A DNA stretch of 64,000 nucleotides from JANQIO01 sp043585095 (GTDB taxonomy: Bacteria > Pseudomonadota > Gammaproteobacteria > Pseudomonadales > Halieaceae): NCBI GenBank assembly GCA_043585095.1, contig CP121321.1, positions 186,001 through 250,000 of the forward strand, given 5' to 3'. Of this stretch, positions 8,259 to 17,198 are shown piece by piece (within the stretch, counting starts at the first letter, position 1; each line of letters begins with the position of its first letter). The notes below the pieces were generated by a model. The model saw nothing but the letters and a program-made list of their open reading frames with translations, ran no database searches and was not told the origin of the DNA. The translations under genes and the position numbers were made by a program.

Positions 8259-10649
8259 ATGAGTGAGAACACAATGCCCGAGCGAGACGCTGAGACGACA
8301 CCACGTGACGCGGCACCCGAAAATGATGAGGGATTCGCTGGCAAGCTGGGCAGTTTTTTAATCAGCGCCAGAGTGGGTTTGCTGCTTTTGTTTGTGGTCA
8401 TGACCGCATTCTTTGGGTACCAGGCTAGCAAGCTAAGACCCGATGCCAGCTTTGAGAAGATGATTCCAATTTCTCATTCCTACATCGTCAATTTTCTGGC
8501 CAATCGCTCAGATCTTTCCGGCCTGGGTAACTCGGTGCGCATTACAGTGGAAACCACCGAAGGCGACATTTTTACAGCGGAATACCAAGAGCTGTTGCGC
8601 CAGATTACCGACGAGGTCTTCTACATCAACGGCGTTGACCGCTCTGGCTTGCAAAGCCTGTGGACGCCTAACGTGCGTTGGCAGGAAGTCACCGAAGAGG
8701 GCTTCGTGGGCGGCTCGGTTATTCCTGACGACTATGATGCGACGCCGCGCACTTTGCGCAAGTTACGCGCGAACACGCTTAAATCCGGTCAAATTGGCCG
8801 GCTGGTCGCCAATAACTTTCAGTCGGCAACCATCCTTGCACCTCTGGTGGAGACTGACCCGGAGACCGGGGAGCGTCTGAACTACCACACCTTGTCGGAA
8901 GATCTGGAAACGCTGGTACGAGACAAGTACGAAACTGACAACATCAAGATCCATATCACCGGCTTCGCCAAGCTGGTCGGTGACTTGATTGACGGCGCGG
9001 CGCTGGTGGGCGCCTTCTTTGGTGTCGCTTTCGTGATAACCGCCATCATGCTGTTTCTATACTGTCGCTGTGTGTGGCTTACAAGCGGCACGTTGCTGTG
9101 TTCCACGGTTGCGGTGGTCTGGTTGCTGGGCCTGCTGCATACCATGGGGCTCGGACTTGACCCCTACAGCATGTTGGTTCCGTTTTTGGTGTTTGCCGTG
9201 GGCATCAGTCACTCGGTGCAGATCATTAACCGCTTCGCGCATCTTGCCCATAGCGGCATGGATCACGGCGCTGCGGCACGCCAGTCTTTCATTCGCTTAT
9301 GCAAGCCGGGCATTGTTGCGCTTATCAGCGATGGCGTAGGTTTTCTTACCCTAAGGGTAATCGATATCCCTGTTATTCAAGAGCTTGCGCTAGTAGCGAG
9401 CACCGGTATTGCGGTGCTGATTGTCACCAACCTGATTCTGCTGCCCATTGTGTTGTCTTATGTGGGCATTAGTAAGGGCTGTCATGGCTATCGCGAGGCC
9501 AAGGATCATAGTGCCTATCGTCATTGGCGCACGATTGCCAAAGTCACTGGTAAGGGCCAGGCAACGGCGGTCGTGTTAGTCAGCCTGCTGTTGTTTGCGG
9601 TGGGTGGCTATGTCGGTCAAAACCAGAAGATTGGCGACCTGGATCCGGGCGCTCCCGAGCTGCGCGCGGACTCGCGCTATAACCTGGATAACGCCTTTCT
9701 CACCGAAAACTATTCAACCAGCACCGATGTGTTTGTGGTGATGGTGCGCACGGAGCCTCAGCAGTGCGGCAGCTATAGCAATATCTCCGCGATTGACTAC
9801 TTTCAAGGCGTTATGGCCTCGGTACCCGGCGTGCAGTCGATCGTATCACTGGTGGATATTTCCAAGCTGGTGATTATGGGTATGAACGAAGGCAGCCCCA
9901 AGTGGCACGCCATCAGCCGCAATAAGTACATCCTCAACAACTCTCTGAGCCGCGTGCCCAGCAATCTTCTCAATACGGATTGCTCAATGGTGCCGGTGAT
10001 TCTTTTCCTGGAAGATCACAAAGCGGATACGCTCACTCAAGTTGTGGCTGCCGTCGAGGAGTTTGCTGCGGAATACAATACTGAGAAAATTCGCTTTATG
10101 TTGGCTGCCGGTAATGCCGGTATCGAGGCCGCCACCAATATTGTGATTGGTCAGGCGCAATGGAAGATGCTGTTCTGGGTATACGGTGTGGTGATCGCCT
10201 TATGCCTGATTACGTTCCGATCTCTTAGTGCAACCGCCTGCATTATCATCCCGCTGATGCTTACCTCTGTTTTAGCGCAAGCGCTAATGGCGATGCTGGG
10301 TATAGGCGTAAAGGTTGCGACCTTGCCGGTCATTGCACTCGGGGTTGGTATTGGCGTCGACTACGGTATCTATATTTACAGTGCGCTGGAGCGAGCGCTC
10401 AAGGAGAAGGGCGATCTTGCTGAAGCCTACTTCGATGCGCTGAAGAGCACGGGTACCGCTGTAGCGTTTACCGGGCTGACGCTGGCGGTAGGCGTCGGGA
10501 CCTGGATTTACAGCCCGATCAAATTTCAGGGTGATATGGGCCTGATGCTGACCTTTATGTTTTTCTGGAACATGATCGGTGCTTTGTTCTTCCTGCCCGC
10601 ACTGGCGCGGTTGTTTGGAATTGAGAAAAAATACGCCAGCGCATCATAG
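8259..10649 (+). CDS. MMPL/RND superfamily transporter
   Basis: This 796-residue inner-membrane protein has the RND half-repeat plan: one helix near residues 35-55, a large periplasmic domain, a helix bundle around 245-400, a second periplasmic domain at about 440-620, and a C-terminal bundle to about 785. The segment GVGIGVDYGIYIYSA is typical of MMPL/SSD proteins. The family exports lipids and other hydrophobic molecules. As last gene of the DUF1302-DUF1329-YCF48-MMPL set it is the likely energised component. The ATG at 8259 has only a weak GGGA site, so translation may depend on ribosomes arriving through the upstream repeat peptide. An ATG at 8274 is an alternative start. Confidence 0.92.
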   Translation: MSENTMPERDAETTPRDAAPENDEGFAGKLGSFLISARVGLLLLFVVMTAFFGYQASKLRPDASFEKMIPISHSYIVNFLANRSDLSGLGNSVRITVETTEGDIFTAEYQELLRQITDEVFYINGVDRSGLQSLWTPNVRWQEVTEEGFVGGSVIPDDYDATPRTLRKLRANTLKSGQIGRLVANNFQSATILAPLVETDPETGERLNYHTLSEDLETLVRDKYETDNIKIHITGFAKLVGDLIDGAALVGAFFGVAFVITAIMLFLYCRCVWLTSGTLLCSTVAVVWLLGLLHTMGLGLDPYSMLVPFLVFAVGISHSVQIINRFAHLAHSGMDHGAAARQSFIRLCKPGIVALISDGVGFLTLRVIDIPVIQELALVASTGIAVLIVTNLILLPIVLSYVGISKGCHGYREAKDHSAYRHWRTIAKVTGKGQATAVVLVSLLLFAVGGYVGQNQKIGDLDPGAPELRADSRYNLDNAFLTENYSTSTDVFVVMVRTEPQQCGSYSNISAIDYFQGVMASVPGVQSIVSLVDISKLVIMGMNEGSPKWHAISRNKYILNNSLSRVPSNLLNTDCSMVPVILFLEDHKADTLTQVVAAVEEFAAEYNTEKIRFMLAAGNAGIEAATNIVIGQAQWKMLFWVYGVVIALCLITFRSLSATACIIIPLMLTSVLAQALMAMLGIGVKVATLPVIALGVGIGVDYGIYIYSALERALKEKGDLAEAYFDALKSTGTAVAFTGLTLAVGVGTWIYSPIKFQGDMGLMLTFMFFWNMIGALFFLPALARLFGIEKKYASAS

Positions 10650-10702
10650 GCGTTGGTGCTTGTCTGGAGCTCGTGGCAGTTAGCGCTAGCCTCTGGGTAG
10701 TC

Positions 10703-12373
10703 TTATAGGCCGCGCTCTAATAGCGCACAGACTGACACAATCAGGATCGCCATGCCGACGAGTTGCCAACTCTCTTTCCTGGGCGGCCTCAAGCTTTCCT
10801 TTTGTGCGCCAAGGGCTTTTTCCTCCCCGCTAAGGGCTTTTTCTTCCGAGCTAAGGGCTTTTTCTCCCGCGCTAAGGGCTTTCTCTTCCGAGCTAAGGGC
10901 TTTTTCCTCCCCGCTAAGGGCTTCGCTACGCAGCAGCGCTGCAAACAGGTAGGCGCTCACCACGGCGGCGGTAAAGCCCAGTGGGCTCCACCACAGCCAA
11001 CTGATGGCGGGCTGCGTTTGCCAAACGAGCAAGCTCGTACTCAAGCCGATGCAAAAACCCAGGTTCGCGGCGACGGCTCCCATGGCGGGTTGAAAGACGG
11101 CGATCACAAATAGTGCCAGCAGCGGGCCGAAGGACATTGAGCCAACTTTGTTGATAGCTTCAAGAATAGTCGGCGCTAGAAATTCCACCGAGTAGGAAAA
11201 GCCGATTGCAAACAGGCCCCAAAACACTGTGGTGAGCTTAGAGGCCAAAAATAACTGCTTCTCGCTAAGCGTGCGGAATCGCACAAGAAAATCTTCAACC
11301 GTGCTGGCTGACATGCTGTTCAGAGCTGAATCGATGGACGACATGGCGGCGGCAAATAGGCCAACGATTGCAAGGCCCGCCAAACCGGGTGCAAACTCTC
11401 GCGTGACGAACGCGGGAAACACCAGATTGTAGTTAGGTGCGTCTATTGCCGTTCGAGGCAGTGCGTCGATGAAGTCGGGATGCTGCAACCCATATGCTGC
11501 CAGGCCCAAACCCAGTAGGCAGTAGGCCAGCACGAGTGGGAAGCGAAGAACGCCATTGAGTACCAACACGCGACGTGTCGCTGATTCATTTTCTGCGGCG
11601 AGCAGTCTTTGTGCCTGACTTTGGTCGCAGCCGTAATAGGCCACGTACAGGAAAAACCCACCAATGAGCATCGGCCAGAAGCCGTAGCTGTTGCCGCTCA
11701 GGCCCCAGTCGTTGACCAGCGTATCCCGGCGGCTGGCCAAGCTGCTGGCTTCTTTGCCAAGTTCGATGCTCAGTGGATCGAATAGCATCCAAAGCGTGAG
11801 CGAAACGGCAGCCGTTAGCAGTAGCATTTGGACCACATCTGATATCACTACCGCACGCATGCCCCCCAGCGTGTCGTAGGCGATGGTAATCCCCATAAGC
11901 AGTAATACGGATGACGTGTAACTGAGGTCGGTAATCAATGCGATTACCGAGGCAACGCCGTAGACCGTGACGCCGGTGGCCACGCCCCGGAAGAATAGAA
12001 AGCAGGCACTTGCCAATAGTCGGCTGGATAGGCCGAGACGTTGCTCCAGGTAGGCGTAAATAGAGATAACGCCGCTGCGTCGAATAGGCAGGAACAGTAC
12101 GCACAGAGCAAGCATTGCCAAGGGAACTGCCAGCTCATATTGAAGCCAAAGCAGTCCCCCACCTATAACAAAGCCAACAAATGCGGGCGCTCCCAAGAGG
12201 CTATTAGTAGAGCACTGGGTCGCTATGATGGACGTTGCCAGCGCCCAGCCTGGCAGTTTGTTGCCGCCCAGATAGTAGTCCTTCCGTGAATCTTGACGGC
12301 GCCCCAGATAAACCGCCAGCAGCAACATTGCTGCCAAATAGGCCCCCACTACTGCCCAGTCTATTGGACTCAC
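10703..12373 (-). CDS. sodium:solute symporter (SSS) family transporter
   Basis: The protein has about 13 hydrophobic segments, and an N-terminus (SPIDWAVVGAYLAAMLLLAVYLG, then YYLGGNKLPGWALATSIIATQCSTNS) that identifies the SSS family of Na+-coupled uptake systems. The substrate is not evident. I chose the GTG at 12373 because GGAG lies five bases upstream; the in-frame ATG at 12400 has a much poorer site. The result is 556 residues. Near the C-terminus, before the last helix, six imperfect EKALS-type heptads are encoded by an exact 21-bp tandem repeat. Such an insert is unusual for the family and probably forms a charged, helical cytoplasmic loop. Confidence 0.9.
   Translation of the reverse strand: MSPIDWAVVGAYLAAMLLLAVYLGRRQDSRKDYYLGGNKLPGWALATSIIATQCSTNSLLGAPAFVGFVIGGGLLWLQYELAVPLAMLALCVLFLPIRRSGVISIYAYLEQRLGLSSRLLASACFLFFRGVATGVTVYGVASVIALITDLSYTSSVLLLMGITIAYDTLGGMRAVVISDVVQMLLLTAAVSLTLWMLFDPLSIELGKEASSLASRRDTLVNDWGLSGNSYGFWPMLIGGFFLYVAYYGCDQSQAQRLLAAENESATRRVLVLNGVLRFPLVLAYCLLGLGLAAYGLQHPDFIDALPRTAIDAPNYNLVFPAFVTREFAPGLAGLAIVGLFAAAMSSIDSALNSMSASTVEDFLVRFRTLSEKQLFLASKLTTVFWGLFAIGFSYSVEFLAPTILEAINKVGSMSFGPLLALFVIAVFQPAMGAVAANLGFCIGLSTSLLVWQTQPAISWLWWSPLGFTAAVVSAYLFAALLRSEALSGEEKALSSEEKALSAGEKALSSEEKALSGEEKALGAQKESLRPPRKESWQLVGMAILIVSVCALLERGL
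10811..10936. repeat. 21-bp tandem repeat within the symporter C-terminus
   Basis: The + strand string AAGGGCTT recurs at 10811, 10832, 10853, 10874, 10895 and 10916, an exact 21-bp period over six units. On the coding (-) strand each unit adds seven residues of the type EKALS(S/G/A)(E/G), so copy-number change keeps the reading frame. The last unit is only partly conserved. Confidence 0.95.
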
Positions 12374-12621
12374 GTTTTCTCCATTGCACAGCGCGCGCAT
12401 CAAACTCTACTGGGAGCATACAAGGCCTGCGGGACTCGCGTCATCCGTCGCTGGAACCTGGCGGCGAAGTGCGGTGCTTCAGGCCTTTATGCTTCTGGGT
12501 TTCAGCCGTTTTTTCGAGTGCAATCATAAGGTAAGTTCCCTACACTGGAGCTAACCAGATATAAGGTCTTCGGCAACGTCGACACGGGTAAGCACGATGC
12601 AGCGGGCATCTTAAAAACGCT

Positions 12622-13647
12622 ATGTATCTCGAATATTTTGGCCTTGAAAAACCGCCTTTCCGTATCACACCGGATACCAACGTATTCTTTGAAGGTAACG
12701 ATCGCGGCGCAACGCTGCACGCTCTGTGCTATGCCATTGCCCAGGGTGAAGGCATCATCAAGGTAGTCGGTGAGGTCGGCAGCGGTAAAACCATGCTCTG
12801 CCGGATGTTGCCGGTACGCCTGGGTGACAGCGTGGATTGGGTCTATCTTGCCCATCCCAGCCTTTCGCCGGCGCAAACCCTGCATGAAATATCACGCGAG
12901 CTTGGCTTAGCGGTACCTGCTAAAACTGACAAGCTTATTGTGATGCGTCGTCTTCATGAGCACCTTCTCAGTCGACATGCCAAGGGTCGCCAGGTGGTGG
13001 TGCTGGTGGAGGAAGCTCAGGAAATGCCACTCGATACGCTGGAGGAGATTCGTTTGTTAACCAATCTCGAAACGGACGAGCACAAGCTGCTGCAGTTGGT
13101 TTTGTTTGGTCAGCCAGAACTTGACGAGAAGCTAGCGGTGCCGCGGATTCGTCAGCTGCGCGAACGCATTACCCACAGCCTCTATCTCGGGCCCTTGAAG
13201 CTGGATGATATTCAGGCCTACCTTAACTACCGAATGCATAGCTGTGGCTACAAGGGCCCAGATCTGTTTTCACGCCAGGTCGCCAGGGTAATTACTGATT
13301 ACTCTCATGGACTGGCGCGGCGAATTAATATCCTTGCCGATAAGGCGCTGCTAGCGGCATTTGCGCAGGGCCGCCATACGCTCAGCGTAAAGGATGTGCA
13401 CAGCGCCGCACGCGACAGTCAGTATCGGCGGTCTCGACGTAGCTGGTTGCCCTGGTCAACGGCCGCTTTAGCAGCCTTGCTTGTGGTGCTCGGGTTGACC
13501 GCCAGATCACTGCCGGAGAATGCTGTGGCAAGTACGTATGACGAAACGCTTTTTGGGGACGTGGCCATGGCGCTTGTATTGATGGATAAGCATGTTGTGC
13601 CGAGTCAGCGAGCACCCAGGTTCGCTCGGACGGAGAATCAGATATGA
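12622..13647 (+). CDS. mshM: MshM/ExeA-like AAA ATPase of the pilus locus
   Basis: This is a 341-residue ATPase. Walker A is GEVGSGKT at residues 50-57, and the Walker B-like VVVLVEEAQEMP is followed by LVLFGQPELDEKL, both typical of the ExeA/MshM group. A single membrane segment (about residues 275-297) follows a basic patch, giving a cytoplasmic ATPase head and a short periplasmic tail. In MSHA and type II systems such proteins help secretin assembly or peptidoglycan insertion. Here it is the first gene of the operon and overlaps the secretin gene by 4 bp. The start ATG has no strong ribosome site. Confidence 0.87.
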   Translation: MYLEYFGLEKPPFRITPDTNVFFEGNDRGATLHALCYAIAQGEGIIKVVGEVGSGKTMLCRMLPVRLGDSVDWVYLAHPSLSPAQTLHEISRELGLAVPAKTDKLIVMRRLHEHLLSRHAKGRQVVVLVEEAQEMPLDTLEEIRLLTNLETDEHKLLQLVLFGQPELDEKLAVPRIRQLRERITHSLYLGPLKLDDIQAYLNYRMHSCGYKGPDLFSRQVARVITDYSHGLARRINILADKALLAAFAQGRHTLSVKDVHSAARDSQYRRSRRSWLPWSTAALAALLVVLGLTARSLPENAVASTYDETLFGDVAMALVLMDKHVVPSQRAPRFARTENQI

Positions 13648-15266
13648 AGCGAGTTGCCGTTGGCATGCTATTGCTTGGCCTGGTGTCAGGCTGCGAGAGC
13701 CTGCGTGAAAAGCCTGATATGTCTACCGGGCATGTGCAGGAGGCGGCAGTGCGGCCGCCCGTTGATGACGAAATTCCTGCACCAGTATCGGCATCTCCTG
13801 CGGTGCCGCCGCCGGAACTTGCCGAAGAAGAAACGCTGCACACGGTCGTTGTGTATGACGTGCCGGTGAGAGAGCTGCTGTTCTCGCTTGCCAGAGACTC
13901 GGATCTGAATCTGGATATTGACGGCGACATTGACGCGACCATCACCATGAATGCCGTAGACCAACCGTTGCAAGCGGTATTGGATCGAATCGCAGAGTCT
14001 GCCGATCTTCGCTATGACTTGCGTGACAATATGTTACGGGTTCGCGCAGACAGGCCGTATCTACACAGCTATCAACTGGACTCCCTGAATATGCAACGCA
14101 ATAGCTCCGGCACCGTGGCGGTTGCGACGCAGATCCAGTCTGCGGGTGCCAATGAGATCGGTGGGGGTGGCGCCGCGGGTATGATGGACGGGGCCAATGT
14201 CGGTAATAGCTCCAACACGCTGGTCAGCATAAATTCAAACTATGATTTTTGGGGTAGCCTACAGGCAAACGTTGACGCAATTCTAGCGGATGGCCAGATG
14301 ATTGAGGGCCGCGACACCGATTTCATAAATCCTAATATAGTGATCAATCGAGAAAGCGGCATCATGGCGGTGCGCGCCACGCAGCGCCAGCACCTCATGA
14401 TTCAGCGCTTCGTCGATTCGGTAAAGCGCAGCGTTGGAAAACAGGTGTTGATAGAAGCAACCATCGCTGAAGTGCGCTTGTCTGATAGCTATCAGGCGGG
14501 CATTGATTGGTCTTTGCTGCAAGCTGATGGAAACAGTGGTGTTAATGTCAATCAGTCGATAGTAAGCGAAGCGCTACAAAGCCCACCCAACTTCGTGTTT
14601 AACGTCACAGACTTTAATGGCTCTGACACGCTGTCTGCGACCTTAACCGCATTGGAGACCTTTGGAGACGTGAGCGTGGTCTCCAGCCCCAAGGTGATGG
14701 CGATGAATAATCAGACGGCGGTGCTCAAGGTCGTCGATAACATCGTTTACTTCACCATTGAGGTGAATATCGATAATACGTCCAATGCCGTGGGTCAGGG
14801 TCGGCTAACCACTTTTGAAACAGAGGTGTTCACAGTGCCTGTGGGTTTTGTGATGTCTGTTACGCCCTTTATTGACGACAAGGAGCAGGTGACACTGAAC
14901 GTTCGCCCAACCATTTCCCGCGTTATCGATTTTGTGCAGGACCCGAACCCCGCCCTCGCGGAGGAGGACGTGGTCAGCGAGATTCCCGTTATTCAAGTTC
15001 GTGAAGTTGAGTCCGTCCTCAAGGTACCCAGCGGCAGTATCGCCGTCATCGGCGGCTTGATGCAGGACGAGATAAGTCGAAACTCCAGTGGCGTGCCAAT
15101 CCTGCAGTCACTGCCGCTGATTGGTCCGGCGTTTCGCTTTGACGATGACCGGACGGAAAAAACCGAGCTGGTCATTTTCATTCAACCACGTGTAACAACT
15201 GACCCGACGCTGGAGGGCGATTTCCAGGATTTCCGGCGCTATCTTCCAGAGACGCCTGTCCGCTGA
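13644..15266 (+). CDS. mshL: MshL-type secretin (outer-membrane pilus channel)
   Basis: The 540-residue product is a lipoprotein: the signal peptide ends in a VSGC lipobox with the modified cysteine at residue 17. An N-terminal secretin/STN-like region (about residues 65-135) is followed by the conserved C-terminal secretin domain. That domain contains VLKVPSGSIAVIGGLMQD and the terminal TELVIFIQPRV motif of GspD/PilQ/MshL proteins. It would form the outer-membrane gate for the pilus. Its ATG overlaps the mshM stop (ATGA). A 9-bp gap separates it from the next gene. Confidence 0.92.
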   Translation: MKRVAVGMLLLGLVSGCESLREKPDMSTGHVQEAAVRPPVDDEIPAPVSASPAVPPPELAEEETLHTVVVYDVPVRELLFSLARDSDLNLDIDGDIDATITMNAVDQPLQAVLDRIAESADLRYDLRDNMLRVRADRPYLHSYQLDSLNMQRNSSGTVAVATQIQSAGANEIGGGGAAGMMDGANVGNSSNTLVSINSNYDFWGSLQANVDAILADGQMIEGRDTDFINPNIVINRESGIMAVRATQRQHLMIQRFVDSVKRSVGKQVLIEATIAEVRLSDSYQAGIDWSLLQADGNSGVNVNQSIVSEALQSPPNFVFNVTDFNGSDTLSATLTALETFGDVSVVSSPKVMAMNNQTAVLKVVDNIVYFTIEVNIDNTSNAVGQGRLTTFETEVFTVPVGFVMSVTPFIDDKEQVTLNVRPTISRVIDFVQDPNPALAEEDVVSEIPVIQVREVESVLKVPSGSIAVIGGLMQDEISRNSSGVPILQSLPLIGPAFRFDDDRTEKTELVIFIQPRVTTDPTLEGDFQDFRRYLPETPVR

Positions 15267-15275
15267 GGCGCTGCG

Positions 15276-17198
15276 ATGAGCTTGTTACTGGAAGCATTGA
15301 AAAAGGCGGCGCTGGAGAAGCGCAGCCGAGGCGAGTCTGAAGCCGCTGAGAAAACACAGCGCTCAGAAGTCGCCGGTGACGATGCTGACGGTTCCATAAG
15401 CGCGCCTGCTGAGACCACCACCACGGCGCAAGCCGATATCCGCCCGGGTGGTGCGGCAGCCGCCGAGGACAAACACGGGCCGGCTGTGAATGTCGCGAAG
15501 GCTGGCTATCTGGCGCGGCAGGAAGCCAAGCGAGCACCGACTGTAATAGAAGACCCAGCGGTCGAAGACACGGTGCTTGATGACGCCGAACTTTTAAGCA
15601 CGCTGTCGGATGCAGATGCCATCGCGGCGGAAGCTGAAACTACAGCCAGTGCCGCTGGCGATAACAATGTCGATAGCACTGTCGATAGCGCTGTCGATAG
15701 CACCGTGGATTCACCCGCGCCGCCGGAAGCTGACTTACCACCGGATCCGCTCGCCGAGCTGACGTTGCCAGAGTCCATTGATCCGGCCACTACTACTATT
15801 GATGACGGATTGGTAGACACTGCCAGTCCGGACCCGGACGAGCCTGAGGATGACCTCGACCTTGATCTGCCCGCGGAGTTTGCGCCAGAAGCCGACGACA
15901 CGGAGGACAGCACGGCAGCCAGCAACACGCCTATCGATACTTCGCACATGGACGAGGACGAGGAAGAAGACGAAGACGACATCGAGGGATTACTCGAGGT
16001 AGCAAGCCCTCGCTCACGTCTGGAGGCTCAGGCTGAGGCGATAGCGCAACGCGAGTTACAGCGCCAAGCAATTCAGCAACTGATGCAGCGCACTCGCAAA
16101 ATTGACCAGGAGAGCCACCGTCGCGGCGCTTTGATGTACGCCGCTCTAACGTTAACCGCTGTTAGTGCTATTGGGCTCTATTACTACTTTCTGTCCCTTG
16201 AGAATGAGTCTCTGTTGTCGCCTCTGCCGCCGACGGCATCGCTGTCTGTCCAGCCGCCTGCGAGCGCGAGCTCTGGCAACACCACGGTCAATTCGATAGA
16301 GGACGCTGCCGGAACAGTTGAGACGGCCGATGTCGCTACAACCCTCGCTGCATCCACATCCACATCTACGGGTAGGGCCACGGTATCAGGGCAGCAAGCG
16401 CAGCAAACAGCGGGTTCTGTTGCGCGGGCAGAAAGCAATGATGCACAGGCTGAGAGCGTTGCTCAGAGTGTTCCCGTCACTGCTTCGACTTCAGCCGGCT
16501 CGCCATCAGCGCCTGTAGCAGCCGATGATGGCCTGCGGTCTCCCGACAGCTATGCGGGTACTCTTGAGCAGGCTGCTACGTCACCGCGCTTGTTAATCAA
16601 GCGCCGCCAGACGCCTAAGGTGGCCACCATCAAGGTGAAGTCTGCGTACGCGGCTTATCAGGCAGGCGATCTCAACAGGGCGGCGGTGCTTTATGACCAG
16701 GCGCTGTTGGTAGCGCCTGATCAGCGGGACGCCTTGCTGGGAGCGGCCTCCATTGCCGTTCAGCAGGGGCGCTACGAGCGAGCACTCAAGCTTTACCAGC
16801 GTCGCCTGGCCGACGATGGGCAGGATCCCTACGCGCTATCCGGACTGCTGGCGCTGGCCGGGCGCGGCGCGGCGGATCCGTCTCTGCAGAGCGAAGTCAA
16901 AATGCTGTTAGGTGATTACCCTAAACAGGCACACCTGCACTTTTTGTTAGGTTCGCTGCAGGCCGCCGATGACGACTGGCCGTCTGCGCAGCAAGCTTTT
17001 TTCAAAGCTCGCGCCAACGATCGTAGCAACCCCGACTATGCCTATAATCTGGCCGTCGCGCTTGAGCACATCCACAAGCCAGAACAGGCGCTAGCTCAGT
17101 ATCGAGATGCTGTTGCTATGGCCGCATCAGCGTCGGCGAGTTTCGAGGTCGCAACGGCGCAAAAGCGAATTCGTCTTTTGGAGGACAGGTTGCAATGA
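15276..17198 (+). CDS. mshN: MshN-like TPR protein with long acidic linker
   Basis: The 640-residue protein begins with MSLLLEALKKAALEKRSR, the start shared by MshN/GspB-type proteins. An unusually long Asp/Glu/Ser/Thr-rich stretch (about 30-255), including DEDEEEDEDD, is followed by one membrane helix at about 285-308. A disordered Ala/Ser/Thr periplasmic linker then leads to tetratricopeptide repeats from about 450 to 620. In MSHA systems MshN is a periplasmic assembly factor. A 12-bp repeat at 15669-15716 encodes four VDS(T/A/P) units. The stop overlaps the next ATG. Confidence 0.83.
   Translation: MSLLLEALKKAALEKRSRGESEAAEKTQRSEVAGDDADGSISAPAETTTTAQADIRPGGAAAAEDKHGPAVNVAKAGYLARQEAKRAPTVIEDPAVEDTVLDDAELLSTLSDADAIAAEAETTASAAGDNNVDSTVDSAVDSTVDSPAPPEADLPPDPLAELTLPESIDPATTTIDDGLVDTASPDPDEPEDDLDLDLPAEFAPEADDTEDSTAASNTPIDTSHMDEDEEEDEDDIEGLLEVASPRSRLEAQAEAIAQRELQRQAIQQLMQRTRKIDQESHRRGALMYAALTLTAVSAIGLYYYFLSLENESLLSPLPPTASLSVQPPASASSGNTTVNSIEDAAGTVETADVATTLAASTSTSTGRATVSGQQAQQTAGSVARAESNDAQAESVAQSVPVTASTSAGSPSAPVAADDGLRSPDSYAGTLEQAATSPRLLIKRRQTPKVATIKVKSAYAAYQAGDLNRAAVLYDQALLVAPDQRDALLGAASIAVQQGRYERALKLYQRRLADDGQDPYALSGLLALAGRGAADPSLQSEVKMLLGDYPKQAHLHFLLGSLQAADDDWPSAQQAFFKARANDRSNPDYAYNLAVALEHIHKPEQALAQYRDAVAMAASASASFEVATAQKRIRLLEDRLQ
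15669..15716 (+). repeat. 12-bp in-frame tandem repeat in mshN
   Basis: Four copies of GTCGATAGC(A/G)C(T/C), the last diverged, encode VDST-VDSA-VDST-VDSP inside the acidic linker. The unit is a multiple of three and lies in a low-complexity region, so length change should be tolerated. Confidence 0.85.

Noticed and set aside
8086..8316. Minus-strand frame of repeated ALMAVC units
   Set aside because: It is the antisense of the start-codon repeat array, without start signals or family similarity.
10752..10952. Plus-strand frames rich in RAFSS repeats over the symporter gene
   Set aside because: They are antisense readings of the 21-bp repeat inside the symporter; they have no ribosome site and the minus-strand frame is clearly the real gene.
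12373..12621. Sigma54 promoter before the pilus operon (TGGCGGCGAAGTGC)
   Set aside because: The GG and GC elements are 11 bases apart rather than 12, and the flanking bases do not match.
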